Shown here: piece by piece, positions 50,707-62,064 of the stretch
Layout of the letters: the number at the start of each line of letters is the position of its first letter
Numbering within the stretch: position 1 is the first letter of the stretch
Assembly (NCBI RefSeq): GCF_900101045.1
Contig: NZ_FNFN01000002.1
Coordinates: 620,001 to 684,000 of the forward strand
Length of the DNA: 64,000 bases
DNA from: Nocardioides sp. YR527
Lineage (GTDB): Bacteria; Actinomycetota; Actinomycetes; Propionibacteriales; Nocardioidaceae
Direction of reading: 5' to 3'
Position numbers and translations under genes: made by a program
The notes under the pieces: model-generated
The model's database searches: none
Told to the model about the DNA's origin: nothing
The model's input: the letters and a program-made list of their open reading frames with translations, nothing else

Positions 50707-52977
50707 TCAGCGGAAGCGGCGCAGCCGGAGGCTGTTGCTCACCACGAACACCGACGAGAAGGCCATCGCGGCACCGGCCAGCATCGGGTTGAGCAGTCCG
50801 GCCACCGCCAGCGGGATGGCCGCGACGTTGTAGGCGAACGCCCAGAACAGGTTGCCCTTGATCGTGGCCAGGGTGCGCCGCGAGAGCCGGATCGCGTCGG
50901 CGGCGACCCGCAGGTCACCGCGGACCAGGGTCAGGTCGCTGGCCTGGATGGCGACGTCGGTGCCGGTGCCCATCGAGAGGCCGAGGTCGGCCTGGGCCAG
51001 CGCCGGGGCGTCGTTGACGCCGTCTCCGACCATCGCGACCACGCGACCCTCGTCCTGCAGCCGGCGGACCACCGCGACCTTGTCCTCGGGGAGCACCTCG
51101 GCGATGACGGTGTCCGCGGAGACCGGGATCCCGACCTCGGCGGCAACGCTCCGGGCCACGGTCTCGTTGTCGCCGGTGAGCAGGACCGGGGTCAGACCCA
51201 GGCGCTGGAACTCCGCGATCGCGGCGGCCGAGGTCGGCTTGATCACGTCGTTGACGACCAGGACGCCGCGCGCCTGACCGTCCCAGCCGACGGCGACGGC
51301 GGTGCGGCCCTCGCTCTCGGCCGCCGCCATCGCGGACGCGAGGTCCTCGGGCAGGTACTGGCTCCACTCCTCGAGCAGGCGGACCCGGCCGACGAGGACG
51401 GCGTGGCCCTCGACGATGCCCTGCACACCCAGGCCCGGCACGTTGGCGAAGTCCTCGGCCGCGGGCAGCGTGCCGACGCGGGCCTCGGCCCCGGAGGCGA
51501 TCGCTCGGGCGATCGGGTGCTCGGAGGCGTACTCCAGGGCACCGGCCAGCCGGGCGATCTCGTCGACGTCCTCGCCGGGAGCCGCGATCACGTCGGTCAG
51601 GGTCATGGTGCCGCTCGTGACGGTGCCGGTCTTGTCGAGCACGATCGTGTCGATCCGACGAGTGCTCTCGAGCACCTCCGGTCCCTTGATCAGGATGCCG
51701 AGCTGGGCGCCACGTCCGGTGCCGACCATCAGGGCGGTGGGCGTGGCCAGGCCGAGCGCGCACGGGCAGGCGATGATCAGCACCGCGACGGCCGCGGTGA
51801 ACGCGGTGGCAGCACCCGCACCCGCGCCCAGCCAGAACCCGAGGGTGATGGCCGAGAGGACGAGCACGATGGGTACGAAGATCCCTGAGATCCGGTCGGC
51901 GAGCCGTTGCGCCGCGGCCTTGCCGGTCTGCGCCTCCTCGACCAGGCGCGCCATCTGGGCGAGCTGGGTGTCGGCGCCGACCCGGGTCGCCCGGACGACG
52001 ATGCGCCCGCCGGCGTTCACGGTGGCGCCGGTGACGCCGTCACCGGGTGCGACCTCGACCGGCACGGACTCGCCGGTCAGCATCGCCGCGTCGATGGCGG
52101 AGGACCCGTCCTCGACGATGCCGTCGGTGGCGACCTTCTCCCCGGGACGTACGACGAACAGGTCGCCGACGGCGAGCTGGTCGGTCGGGATCCGGGTCTC
52201 GGACCCGTCGCGGAGGACGGCGACCTCCTTGGCGCCGAGCTCGAGGAGCGCGGTGAGGGCGGCGCCGGCGCGGCGCTTCGAGCGGGCCTCGAAGTAGCGC
52301 CCGGCGAGGATGAACGTCGTGACGCCGGCCGCCGCCTCCAGATAGATGTTGCCGAGGCCGTCGGTGCGCTCGATGGCGAAGCTGAACGCGTGGGTCATGC
52401 CGGGCTCGCCGGCGGTGCCGAGGAAGAGGGCGTACAGGGACCAGCCGAAGGCTGCCAGGGTGCCGATGGAGACCAGCGTGTCCATGGTCGCGGCGCCGTG
52501 GCGGGCGTTGGTCCACGCCGCCCGGTGGAACGGCGCCGCACCCCAGACGACGACCGGGGCGGCGAGCGTGAGCGAGAGCCACTGCCAGCTCTCGAACTGC
52601 AGAGCCGGCACCATCGCCAGGAGCACCACCGGGACGGTGAGCAGCGCCGAGATCAGCAGCCGTCGCCTGAGGAGGGTGACCGGGTCCGTGGGGTCCGCGT
52701 CGGGGGCGGAACCGCTCGACGGAGCCGTCTCGCGGCGAGGCTCCTTCGCGCCGTACCCGGCGCTTTCGACGGTCGCGATCAGCACACCCGCGTCGATGTC
52801 GGTCGTATCCGCGGCGACGGAGATCTTCGCCTTCTCGGTCGCGTAATTGACGGTGGCGGCGACACCGTCGAGCTTGTTGAGCTTGCGCTCGATGCGGTTC
52901 GCGCACGACGCGCAGGTCATGCCGTTGATCTCGAGCTCGAAGTCGGTCGTGGGGGCAGAGGTTCCGGAGACGGTCAT
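50707..52977 (-). CDS. copA: copper-exporting P-type ATPase
   Basis: A 756-residue P1B ATPase. It has one N-terminal heavy-metal domain (GMTCASC, Cys22/Cys25), eight membrane helices with the CPC metal site (IACPCALGLATP), the phosphorylation motif DKTGTVTSG and GDGVNDAPALAQADLG. CPC, together with YN and MxxSS residues in the last helices, marks Cu(I) transport. ATG at 52977 follows GAAGGA. It lies between copZ (upstream) and the antiporter. It exports Cu(I) from the cytoplasm. Confidence 0.96.
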   Translation of the reverse strand: MTVSGTSAPTTDFELEINGMTCASCANRIERKLNKLDGVAATVNYATEKAKISVAADTTDIDAGVLIATVESAGYGAKEPRRETAPSSGSAPDADPTDPVTLLRRRLLISALLTVPVVLLAMVPALQFESWQWLSLTLAAPVVVWGAAPFHRAAWTNARHGAATMDTLVSIGTLAAFGWSLYALFLGTAGEPGMTHAFSFAIERTDGLGNIYLEAAAGVTTFILAGRYFEARSKRRAGAALTALLELGAKEVAVLRDGSETRIPTDQLAVGDLFVVRPGEKVATDGIVEDGSSAIDAAMLTGESVPVEVAPGDGVTGATVNAGGRIVVRATRVGADTQLAQMARLVEEAQTGKAAAQRLADRISGIFVPIVLVLSAITLGFWLGAGAGAATAFTAAVAVLIIACPCALGLATPTALMVGTGRGAQLGILIKGPEVLESTRRIDTIVLDKTGTVTSGTMTLTDVIAAPGEDVDEIARLAGALEYASEHPIARAIASGAEARVGTLPAAEDFANVPGLGVQGIVEGHAVLVGRVRLLEEWSQYLPEDLASAMAAAESEGRTAVAVGWDGQARGVLVVNDVIKPTSAAAIAEFQRLGLTPVLLTGDNETVARSVAAEVGIPVSADTVIAEVLPEDKVAVVRRLQDEGRVVAMVGDGVNDAPALAQADLGLSMGTGTDVAIQASDLTLVRGDLRVAADAIRLSRRTLATIKGNLFWAFAYNVAAIPLAVAGLLNPMLAGAAMAFSSVFVVSNSLRLRRFR

Positions 52978-53049
52978 CACTGGTGTCCTTCGGGTGGGTG
53001 GATCGAACTGCGCGTCGGCTCCCCGCGCAGGGGAGCCGACGCGGATGGC

Positions 53050-53256
53050 TCAGCCGGCCAGCTGGTAGCCGGCCTCCTCGACCGCGCGCTGAACCAGCGC
53101 GGGGTCGAGCTCGTTCTCGGAGGTGACGGTCACCTGGCCCGTGGCCAGGTCGACGTCGACGGAGGAGACGCCCGCGATCTGGGTGACCTCCTCCTTGACG
53201 GAGCCGACGCAGTGGCCGCAGGTCATCCCGGAAACGGTGTAGGTGGTGCTGCACAT
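53050..53256 (-). CDS. copZ: copper chaperone
   Basis: A 68-residue HMA-fold protein: YTVSGMTCGHCVGSV with Cys13 and Cys16 binding Cu(I). It delivers copper to the CopA metal domain. AGAGAGGAAAGC lies before the ATG. It sits between the secreted His-rich protein gene and copA, all on the minus strand, so the three form an operon. Confidence 0.95.
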   Translation of the reverse strand: MCSTTYTVSGMTCGHCVGSVKEEVTQIAGVSSVDVDLATGQVTVTSENELDPALVQRAVEEAGYQLAG

Positions 53257-53299
53257 GGTGCTTTCCTCTCTCTGTGGTGGACCCTGCTCAGGCAGGGAG

Positions 53300-54196
53300 T
53301 CAGTGGGCCTCGGCGGTGAAGGCAGCGGTCCGGACCTCGCCTGCGTGCTGGAAGTCGAGGAACAGCCGGTACGTCCCGGCCGAGGGCACCTCGGCGGAGA
53401 AGGTGATCTCCGGGCCGGGCTCGGTGCGCCCGTCGCCGGGGGCTCCTTCGGGGTGGACGTGGAGGTAGGCCAGGTCGCCGTCGCGGAGCGCGACCAGGTG
53501 GCCGTACGCCTCGAGGTAGGGCTCCAGGTCGGTGACCGGTTCGCCGTCCTTCGTCACGGTCAGGGTGAGGCGCGAGGTCTTCCCGGCGACCAGGTGACCG
53601 TCCAGGTCCACCTGGTAGGGGCTGACCGTGCTGGTGGTGGCGGCCGGAGGCAGCGGCCGCGGCTCGTGGGGGCCGCCGACGAAGAGGTCCTGTCCCAGGG
53701 TCAGGCCCTCGTCCTCGGCTGCCGGCCGGAAGTCGGCGAAGACGCGGTAGGTCCCGGCCTCGGCCAGGTCGGCGTCGACCGACCAGGTGCCATCGGCGGC
53801 CATCACCGGGTGCACGTGCTGGAAGGTGGCCAGGTCGCGGCGTACGACGATCAGGTGGAGCTTCTTGCCGTGGGCGGTCTCGAACCGGGTCACCGGCTCG
53901 TCCTCGGCGCCGAGGATCCGGAACCGCAGCGTGGCGTCGGCCGTGCGCTGGTAGCGGTCCTCGACGAGGTCGAGCGTGTAGCCGGCCTCGCTGACGTTGA
54001 GCCCGGTGACCGCGGGCGCCTTCGTCGCGCCGTGCCCGGCGTGACCGGCGCGGCCACCGCCCGCCGCCTCGTGCTTCTGATGGCCGGCACGCTCCGGCTC
54101 GCCGAGCGGGCCGACGGTGGCGCCCACGGCGGAACCCAGGCCGCCGAGGGCAACGACGGCTCCGGCGAACGCACCGACCTTGGCAATGGCGTTCAT
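53300..54196 (-). CDS. secreted His-rich, probably metal-binding protein of the copper operon
   Basis: A 298-residue protein with an uncleaved or cleaved N-terminal hydrophobic segment and a His/Gly-rich stretch (GHQKHEAAGGGRAGHAGHG) near residues 38-57. Two beta-rich repeats follow, each with a HVHP motif (FQHVHPVM; YLHVHPEG) about 125 residues apart, and FRPA/FLDF strands. I know such proteins only as neighbours of copZ/copA in actinobacteria. The paired HVHP motifs suggest extracytoplasmic copper binding. It is the first gene of the copper operon, divergent from a SARP gene. Confidence 0.75.
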   Translation of the reverse strand: MNAIAKVGAFAGAVVALGGLGSAVGATVGPLGEPERAGHQKHEAAGGGRAGHAGHGATKAPAVTGLNVSEAGYTLDLVEDRYQRTADATLRFRILGAEDEPVTRFETAHGKKLHLIVVRRDLATFQHVHPVMAADGTWSVDADLAEAGTYRVFADFRPAAEDEGLTLGQDLFVGGPHEPRPLPPAATTSTVSPYQVDLDGHLVAGKTSRLTLTVTKDGEPVTDLEPYLEAYGHLVALRDGDLAYLHVHPEGAPGDGRTEPGPEITFSAEVPSAGTYRLFLDFQHAGEVRTAAFTAEAH

Positions 54197-54255
54197 GTGA
54201 TCTCTCCTGGCTCGAATCGGACTCTCGTTGACGTGCCAGAGGCTGCTCCCGCGAT

Positions 54256-54284
54256 CTGTCCGCGTACTGTCCCGGCGTTGTCGC
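54256..54284. promoter_or_regulatory. three direct repeats with an 11-bp period (SARP-type site)
   Basis: CTGTCC at 54256, CTGTCC at 54267 and TTGTCG at 54278 recur every 11 bp. SARP regulators are known to bind heptamer direct repeats spaced by 11 bp. The site lies between the copper operon and a SARP gene. Confidence 0.5.
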
Positions 54285-54338
54285 GGTCAGGACAGATATC
54301 CGGTCGGCGCCCGAGCCGGGCCTGACTACGATTTCGTT

Positions 54339-57300
54339 GTGCTGCCGACCCCGACCTCGCGTGACATCCGATTCGGGCTGCTCGGCGCCTTCGAGGCGAC
54401 CGTCGACGGTGACACCGTCAAGGTCCCCGGGTCGGCGGAGCAGGCCCTGCTCGCGGTGCTGCTCCTGGCGCGCGGCCGGATCGTTCCCGCCTCGGCGCTG
54501 ATCGACCGGCTGTGGGCCGACTCGTCGCTGCCGGCCGACCCGCTGAACGCGCTCCAGCTCCGCGTCTCCAAGCTCCGGCGTGCGTTCAAGGCCGTCGGGC
54601 TCGACATCGTGCAGCGCGACGGCGGCGGCTATCGGGCGGCGGTCGACCCCGGCAGCATCGATGCCGAGGCCTTCGAGCGACGGATCCGCGAGGTCCGCGC
54701 ATCGGTCGCCGGGTCCGGGAGCCCCACCGAGGAGGATCTGGCCACCTACGACGCGGCGCTCGGGCTCTGGCGCGGCGAGGCGCTCGCCGACTTCGCCACC
54801 GAGCCGTGGGCGGTGCCCGAGTCGGTGCGGCTGGAGGACCTCCGCAGGACGGCGTACGCCGAACGTGCTCAGATCGCGCTGTCCCTGGGCCGGCACGCGG
54901 AGGTCGTCACCGATCTCGAGCCGTTGCTGCGTACCGACCCCACCCATGAGGCCATGGCCGGTCTGCTGATGGTCGCGCTCTACCGTGCCGGCCGGCAGGC
55001 CGACGCCCTCGAGGTCTTCACCCGCACCCGGAAGACGCTGGACGCCGACCTCGGCCTCGAGCCGTCGGCATCGCTGCGGTCGCTCCACGAGCGAGTGCTC
55101 CGGCAGGACCCGTCGCTCGGCTCGTCCGGCGAGGTCACCCTGTCCACCCCGGCGACCGCTCCCCACCGTGCCAGGTCAGGCGCACAGCTCTCCAACCTCC
55201 CGGCCGACCTCACCCCGCTCGTCGGGCGGGACGAGCTGCTCGCCGCCTTGAGAGACCGGGTCGGCGCCTCCAGGCTCACCACCCTCGTCGGCCCGGGCGG
55301 CTCCGGGAAGACCGCGCTCGGCCTGCGCGCGGCCCACGAGCTCGCCGACCGCTTCCCGGACGGTACGTTCCTCGTCCGCCTCGCCGCGATCCGGAGCCGC
55401 GAGCACATCGTGCCGGCCGTCGCCGCGGCGGTGGCGATGCCGCAGGACGGGTCGGCCATCGACCTCCAGACGCGGCTGGTCGACTTCCTCGCCGACAAGC
55501 ACCTGCTGCTGGTCATCGACAACTGCGAGCACCTCATCGACCCCGTCGCGACTCTGGTCGAGCAACTGCTGGCTCACTGTCCGCACCTCACCGTCATCGC
55601 CACCAGCCGAGAACCCCTCGCCCTGCCGAGCGAGGTGCAGACCCTCGTCGGGCCGCTCCCCACACCGCTCGAGGACGACGACGCCGAGACGATCGCGTCG
55701 ACGGCCTCCGTGCAGCTCCTGGTCCGCCGGATCGCGACGGTCCTGCCCGGGATCGAGACCGACCCGGAGGCGTACGTCGCGCTCGGCCGTATCGCCCGCG
55801 CGCTCGACGGCATGCCGCTGGCGCTGGAGCTGGCCGCGGCTCGTGCGGCCTCGCTGTCCCCCAGCGACCTCGCCGACCGGCTCGACCAGCGGTTCACCCT
55901 GCTCACCTCGGGACCACGCACCGCGGAGGAGCGTCAGCGCACGCTTCGCGCGACCGTCGACTGGAGCTACGACCTGCTCGACGACCTCGAGAAGCGCGTC
56001 TTCGAGGGCCTCGCCGTGTTCCACGGCGGCTGGACCCTGACCGCCGCCGAGCAGGTCCTCGCCGACGACGAGACCGACCCCAGCCAGGTGATCCACGCCG
56101 TGGGCCGGCTGGTCGAGCAGTCCCTGATCGTCGCTGAACGCGGGCCGGTCACCCGCTACCGCATGCTCGAGACGCTGCGTGAGTACGCCGCCGACCGGCT
56201 GGCGCAGTCCGGCCGGAACGACGCCCTGGCCGCCCGGCACGCGCACTACTTCAGCCAGGTCGCCGAGCGGTCGGCGCAGGCGATGCGAGGGCAGGGGGAC
56301 GCCCGAGCGAGGCTCCTCCTCGTCGACGAGCAGGCCAACGTACGCTCGGCCATCGCCTGGCTGGAGGGTCCGGCCGGCGACATCGACGCCGCGCTACGCC
56401 TGGCCGGTCACCTGGGGCTCTTCTGGCATCAGGGCCGCCACCTCGAGGGCCGCCGGATCCTGCGTCGGCTCCTCGAGCAGGACCGCGGCTCGGCCGCGGC
56501 TCGGGCGGCTGCCCTCCAGGCGGTGGCGTTGGTCGAGCGTCCCCGGGCCTGCGTCGTCCACCCCCATCCACGCTGCGCCGAGGCGGCCCGCGAGAGCCTC
56601 GCGATCTTCCTCGAGGACGGTGACGCCGACGGGGCCGCGGTATCGCGGGTGCTGCTCGCCGTCGAAGGGGTCAACGGAGCGGACCCGGAGGCCGCCGCGC
56701 TCCTGGACGACGCCGAGACGTGGTTCCGCGAGCGAGGGGACCGGTGGGGGCTCGCCGTCGCCGGCTTCGTCCGGCTCGAGACCGCGCTGAAGGCCAGGGA
56801 CGAGCCGGCCGCGATACGCCTCGGACGCGCGACTGCTGCCGAGTTCGGTCACCTCGACGACCCGTGGGGTCAGAGCGCCGTCCTCTACCACCTCGGCTAC
56901 GGCCTGCGGCACTTCGGACGCCTGCGGGAGTCGGCCCGTACGCTCGAGCAGGCCATCGACGTCGCGGCGTCCGCCGGCATCCACAACACCGTGCAGTGGG
57001 CCCTCGCCGACCTCGGGATCACCCACCTCGAGCTCGGGGACGAGGAGTCAGCGCGGGACGCCTTCCGTCGCGCCGAGCTCGCGTCCCGTCACGTCGGCGA
57101 CCGCGCCGGGTCGGTCCTGGCGGCGTACGGACGTGGCCGGCTCGCCGAGCGTCAGGAGGACTGGTCGAGCGCCATCGACCTGTTGATGACGGCGATCCAG
57201 GGCTTCGAGACGCTGCAGACGCCCGCGATGACGGCGAAGGCGACGCTCGCGCTGGCCCGGTGCCACGAGCGGATGTCCGAGACGGAAGCGGCAGCGGAGC

Positions 57301-57428
57301 GTTATGAAGAGGCTCGGACCCTCGGCCTCGCCGCCGGTGAGGTCGCCCTCGCGGACCAGGCGGACGAGGCGCTGGCCCGGCTCGACGACGGCAGGACGGA
57401 CGGCGGCCGGACAGCCCAGGGACAGTGA
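54339..57428 (+). CDS. SARP/AfsR-like regulator with STAND ATPase
   Basis: A 1029-residue regulator. Residues 1-100 are the winged helix (RFGLLGAFEATVDGD...), ~105-255 the BTAD domain, Walker A GPGGSGKT (318-325), LLLVIDNCEHL as Walker B, and a TPR-like C-terminal half. There is no LuxR HTH at the end. GTG at 54339 follows TACGAT by exactly 6 bp, so the mRNA is probably leaderless. It is divergent from the copper operon and 58 bp upstream of an MFS exporter gene on the same strand, so either may be its target. Confidence 0.9.
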   Translation: MLPTPTSRDIRFGLLGAFEATVDGDTVKVPGSAEQALLAVLLLARGRIVPASALIDRLWADSSLPADPLNALQLRVSKLRRAFKAVGLDIVQRDGGGYRAAVDPGSIDAEAFERRIREVRASVAGSGSPTEEDLATYDAALGLWRGEALADFATEPWAVPESVRLEDLRRTAYAERAQIALSLGRHAEVVTDLEPLLRTDPTHEAMAGLLMVALYRAGRQADALEVFTRTRKTLDADLGLEPSASLRSLHERVLRQDPSLGSSGEVTLSTPATAPHRARSGAQLSNLPADLTPLVGRDELLAALRDRVGASRLTTLVGPGGSGKTALGLRAAHELADRFPDGTFLVRLAAIRSREHIVPAVAAAVAMPQDGSAIDLQTRLVDFLADKHLLLVIDNCEHLIDPVATLVEQLLAHCPHLTVIATSREPLALPSEVQTLVGPLPTPLEDDDAETIASTASVQLLVRRIATVLPGIETDPEAYVALGRIARALDGMPLALELAAARAASLSPSDLADRLDQRFTLLTSGPRTAEERQRTLRATVDWSYDLLDDLEKRVFEGLAVFHGGWTLTAAEQVLADDETDPSQVIHAVGRLVEQSLIVAERGPVTRYRMLETLREYAADRLAQSGRNDALAARHAHYFSQVAERSAQAMRGQGDARARLLLVDEQANVRSAIAWLEGPAGDIDAALRLAGHLGLFWHQGRHLEGRRILRRLLEQDRGSAAARAAALQAVALVERPRACVVHPHPRCAEAARESLAIFLEDGDADGAAVSRVLLAVEGVNGADPEAAALLDDAETWFRERGDRWGLAVAGFVRLETALKARDEPAAIRLGRATAAEFGHLDDPWGQSAVLYHLGYGLRHFGRLRESARTLEQAIDVAASAGIHNTVQWALADLGITHLELGDEESARDAFRRAELASRHVGDRAGSVLAAYGRGRLAERQEDWSSAIDLLMTAIQGFETLQTPAMTAKATLALARCHERMSETEAAAERYEEARTLGLAAGEVALADQADEALARLDDGRTDGGRTAQGQ

Positions 57429-57486
57429 CGCCGGACAGGTTCTCCTCACGCGGTCGGAAGGCCGCCCTGACGAAGAGAGAGAAACC

Positions 57487-58929
57487 ATGTCTTCCACAGC
57501 ATCCCCGGCGGCGGGTGCCAACAGCCGCCGCTGGCTCGCCCTCGGCCTCATCGCCGCCACCCAGTTCATGGTCATCATGGACACCTCCATCATCGGAGTC
57601 GCACTCCCCGAGATACAGCGGGATCTCGGGTTCGCCCCGCAGGACCTCAGCTGGGTGTTCAACGCCTACGTGGTCGCCTTCGGCGGCCTCCTCCTGCTGG
57701 GCGGCCGGCTCTCCGACCTGCTCGGCGCCCGACGGATCTTCGCCATCGGGTGGCTGGTCCTCGGAGTCGGCTCGCTCGTCGCCGGCCTCGCTGACGGCGT
57801 CGCCGTCGAGATCGCCGGCCGCGCCGTCCAGGGCGCCGGATCCGCGCTCATCGCACCGTCGGCGCTGACACTCCTGTTCATGACCTTCGGGGCGAACCCG
57901 AAGGAGCTGACCAAGGCACTCGCGCTCTACGGCGCCGCCGCCCCTGCCGGCGGAACGGCCGGGGTGTTCCTCGGTGGCGTGCTCACCGAGTACCTCTCCT
58001 GGCCCTGGGTCTTCTTCATCAACATCCCGATCGCCCTCGTCGTCCTTGTCCTGACGCCGGGCACGATGCCGGCAGGGACCGCGCAGCGCGGTCGCATCGA
58101 CCTCCTCGGCGCGCTCACCGTCACCTCGGGCCTCGCCGCGGTGGTCTTCGCCGTCGTACGCGTCCCCGAGGAGGGCTGGGGATCGCCGAGCACGCTCATC
58201 GCGGGTGCCGTCGGCATCGCCCTGCTCATCGCGTTCGTCGCCCTGCAGGCCGGCTCTTCGGCGCCGCTCATGCGCCTGGGCATCTTCAAGGCACCGAACC
58301 TGGCCGCCGCGAACATCGCCCAGCTGCTGCTCGGCGCGGCCTGGATCCCGATGTTCTTCTTCATCAACCTCTACCTCCAGCAGGTGCTCGGGCTCGGCGC
58401 CTTCGAGTCCGGAGCAGCCCTGCTGCCCATGACCGTGACGATCATGATCGGCATGGTCGCGGTCGCACCCCGCCTCACCGCGGCGTTCGGCCCGAAGGCC
58501 ATGACCGTGGGCGGCCTCGTCGTCCTCGGGATCGGTCTGGTCTGGCTCTCCCGGATCGACGCCGACGGCAGCTTCGCCGTCGACGTGCTCCCGGCGACGC
58601 TGGTCACCGCGGCAGGCATGGCGCTGGCGTTCATCCCGTCGCTGAGCACGGCACTCGGCGCGGCCGCGCCCGAAGAGGGCGGTCTCGCCGCCGGGATCGT
58701 CAACACCAGCTACCAGGTCGGCTCCGCGCTCGGGCTGGCGGCGATGACTGTCGTCGCCTCCGCGTACGGCTCCGACCAGGTCGGCGACCTGGCCGCCATG
58801 ACCGACGGCTTCTCGGCCGGCTTCCTCGGCGCGGCCGGCATCGCCCTCGCCGGTGCCGTCGTCACCGGGATCGGCTGGAAGTCGGCGCGCGCCGCGACCG
58901 CCCCTGAGTCGGTTCCCGCCGGCCGCTAG
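57487..58929 (+). CDS. MFS transporter, DHA2 (14-helix) type
   Basis: A 480-residue exporter with about 14 hydrophobic helices; MDTSIIGVALPEIQRDLG, WVFNAYVVAFGGLLLLGGRLSDLLGARR and GVFLGGVLTEYLSWPWVFFINIP are typical of the EmrB/QacA family. It exports drugs or toxic small molecules using the proton gradient. AGAGAGAAACC precedes the ATG. It follows the SARP gene and is ended by a strong hairpin, so the HMA gene downstream may rely on readthrough or its own promoter. Confidence 0.93.
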   Translation: MSSTASPAAGANSRRWLALGLIAATQFMVIMDTSIIGVALPEIQRDLGFAPQDLSWVFNAYVVAFGGLLLLGGRLSDLLGARRIFAIGWLVLGVGSLVAGLADGVAVEIAGRAVQGAGSALIAPSALTLLFMTFGANPKELTKALALYGAAAPAGGTAGVFLGGVLTEYLSWPWVFFINIPIALVVLVLTPGTMPAGTAQRGRIDLLGALTVTSGLAAVVFAVVRVPEEGWGSPSTLIAGAVGIALLIAFVALQAGSSAPLMRLGIFKAPNLAAANIAQLLLGAAWIPMFFFINLYLQQVLGLGAFESGAALLPMTVTIMIGMVAVAPRLTAAFGPKAMTVGGLVVLGIGLVWLSRIDADGSFAVDVLPATLVTAAGMALAFIPSLSTALGAAAPEEGGLAAGIVNTSYQVGSALGLAAMTVVASAYGSDQVGDLAAMTDGFSAGFLGAAGIALAGAVVTGIGWKSARAATAPESVPAGR

Positions 58930-58943
58930 CAGTCCGACCCTCC

Positions 58944-58973
58944 TCGTGGCCCCGGAAGCTTCCGGGGCCACGA
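58944..58973 (+). terminator. 30-bp perfect palindrome after the MFS gene
   Basis: Fifteen-bp perfect arms meeting without spacer (TCGTGGCCCCGGAAG and complement), 15 bp after the MFS stop. It forms a very stable stem; there is no U-rich tail, so it may attenuate the downstream HMA gene rather than stop all transcription. Confidence 0.75.
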
Positions 58974-58991
58974 AGGCACAAGGAGACCGCC

Positions 58992-59213
58992 ATGCAGACC
59001 GTTCAGCTCTACGTCGAGGGCATGCGTTGCCCTCGCTGCGTCCGTGAGGCCACCGCCCGGCTCCGGGACCTCCCCGGGGTCACCACCCTCACCGCCGACC
59101 GCGGCAGCGGCGAGGTCACCGTCACCGGAGACGTCTCCGCCACCGATCTGCTCGACGCACTGGCCGGCAGCAGCTTCACGGCCGAGGTGCGTTCCGTGAC
59201 GCCCGTGCGTTGA
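58992..59213 (+). CDS. heavy-metal-associated (HMA) domain protein
   Basis: A 73-residue protein with the HMA fold and the binding loop GMRCPRCV (Cys13, Cys16). The usual GMTC/GMxCxxC spacing is kept but with Arg and Pro in the loop, so it may carry copper or another soft metal. AAGGAGACCGCC precedes the ATG. It lies downstream of the SARP-MFS pair and apart from copZ, so this cluster has two small HMA proteins. Confidence 0.85.
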   Translation: MQTVQLYVEGMRCPRCVREATARLRDLPGVTTLTADRGSGEVTVTGDVSATDLLDALAGSSFTAEVRSVTPVR

Positions 59214-59302
59214 GGCCGTCGTCACTCGCCTCATCTCACCGACCCGTCCACCGTCCGGTGGACTGCCGGCTAGACCCGAACGATACGTACCTTCGTCGCC
59301 CG

Positions 59303-59425
59303 TCAGCGCAGAAGCTGCGCCAGCGCCCGCAGCCAGCGCGGACCCGGCAGCACGCCCTCCCGGGTGTGCAGACCGAGCTCGTGGAACGCCTCGGGGCATC
59401 GGCAGGTGCGGATCGCAGTCTTCAC
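59303..59425 (-). CDS. 40-aa small protein at the end of the acs operon
   Basis: A short frame on the minus strand: GTG at 59425, preceded by GAGAAGAGGA, encoding about 40 residues that begin VKTAIRTCRCPEAFHE and end LAQLLR. It lies 24 bp after the 92-aa gene in the same direction. The Cys-x-Cys-Pro near the start is the only notable motif. No family recognised; it is supported only by its ribosome-binding site, spacing and context. Confidence 0.45.
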   Translation of the reverse strand: MKTAIRTCRCPEAFHELGLHTREGVLPGPRWLRALAQLLR

Positions 59426-59449
59426 GGATCGTCCTCTTCTCGGTTGGGG

Positions 59450-59728
59450 TCACTTGGTGCTCAGGGAGCCCGACACGGTGCGGGTGGGGCGGGCCGCGAC
59501 GGAGCAGTCGGCGCACCAACGGCGGATGTCCTCGGACCGCAGCTGCCAGAACGCGTGCCACCCCTGGGCGGGCGCACCGCAGATGGTCGTGGACGCGCCG
59601 ATCCGCTTGAGGTGCGCCTCGCCCCACGGGGCAGGAGCCGCTGTCCGCGCGGGTTGGCGGTGGCGGGCGACGATGACCCAGCTCTGGCCGATCGTCCTGG
59701 GATCGACGCCGGTGGCGGGCACGGCCAT
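59450..59728 (-). CDS. 92-aa hypothetical protein downstream of acs
   Basis: A 92-residue protein, ATG at 59728 starting one base after the acs stop, with GAGGGGTGAG as overlapping ribosome site. It contains KRIGASTTICGAPAQGWHAF and RRWCADC, so three Cys and several Trp. No family recognised. Tight spacing after acs makes it likely to be part of the operon. I infer a real gene from spacing and composition, not from homology. Confidence 0.6.
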   Translation of the reverse strand: MAVPATGVDPRTIGQSWVIVARHRQPARTAAPAPWGEAHLKRIGASTTICGAPAQGWHAFWQLRSEDIRRWCADCSVAARPTRTVSGSLSTK

Positions 59729-59729
59729 C

Positions 59730-61653
<1,924 letters not shown>

Positions 61654-61679
<26 letters not shown>

Positions 61680-62064
61680 GGCTCTGCGCCTCCTCGTCGG
61701 TGAACAGTCGCGATCGGATCAGGAACCGCACGCCCTCGGGCGCCTCCAGGGAGAAGCCGGCGCCGCGTCCGGGGACGACGTCGATGGTGATGTGGGTGTG
61801 CGACCAGTACTCGAACTGCGCACGCGACATCCAGACGGGCACCTGGTGGTCCAGCCCGATGTCCAGGTCGCCCAGGTGGATGTCGGCCTCGCCGAGCAGG
61901 AAGTCACCGTTCGGGTAGCACATCGGGGCCGAGCCGTCGCAGCATCCACCGGACTGGTGGAACATGACCGGCCCGTGGATACCGACGAGGCGGCGGAGCA
62001 GAGCCGCCGCCTCGTCGGTCACGGCGACCCGCGCCGGAAGGGAGGAGGCGTGGGTCGCGCTCAT
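61654..62064 (-). CDS. DUF779 domain protein
   Basis: A 136-residue protein of the DUF779 family, commonly found next to aldehyde dehydrogenases. GPVMFHQSGGCCDGSAPMCYP (core shown in part) gives Cys41, Cys42 and Cys49, probably metal-binding. Function unestablished; perhaps a partner or maturation factor of the dehydrogenase. ATG at 62064 shares one base with the dehydrogenase stop (TGATG), and its end overlaps acs by 26 bp, so the three genes are translationally coupled. Confidence 0.9.
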
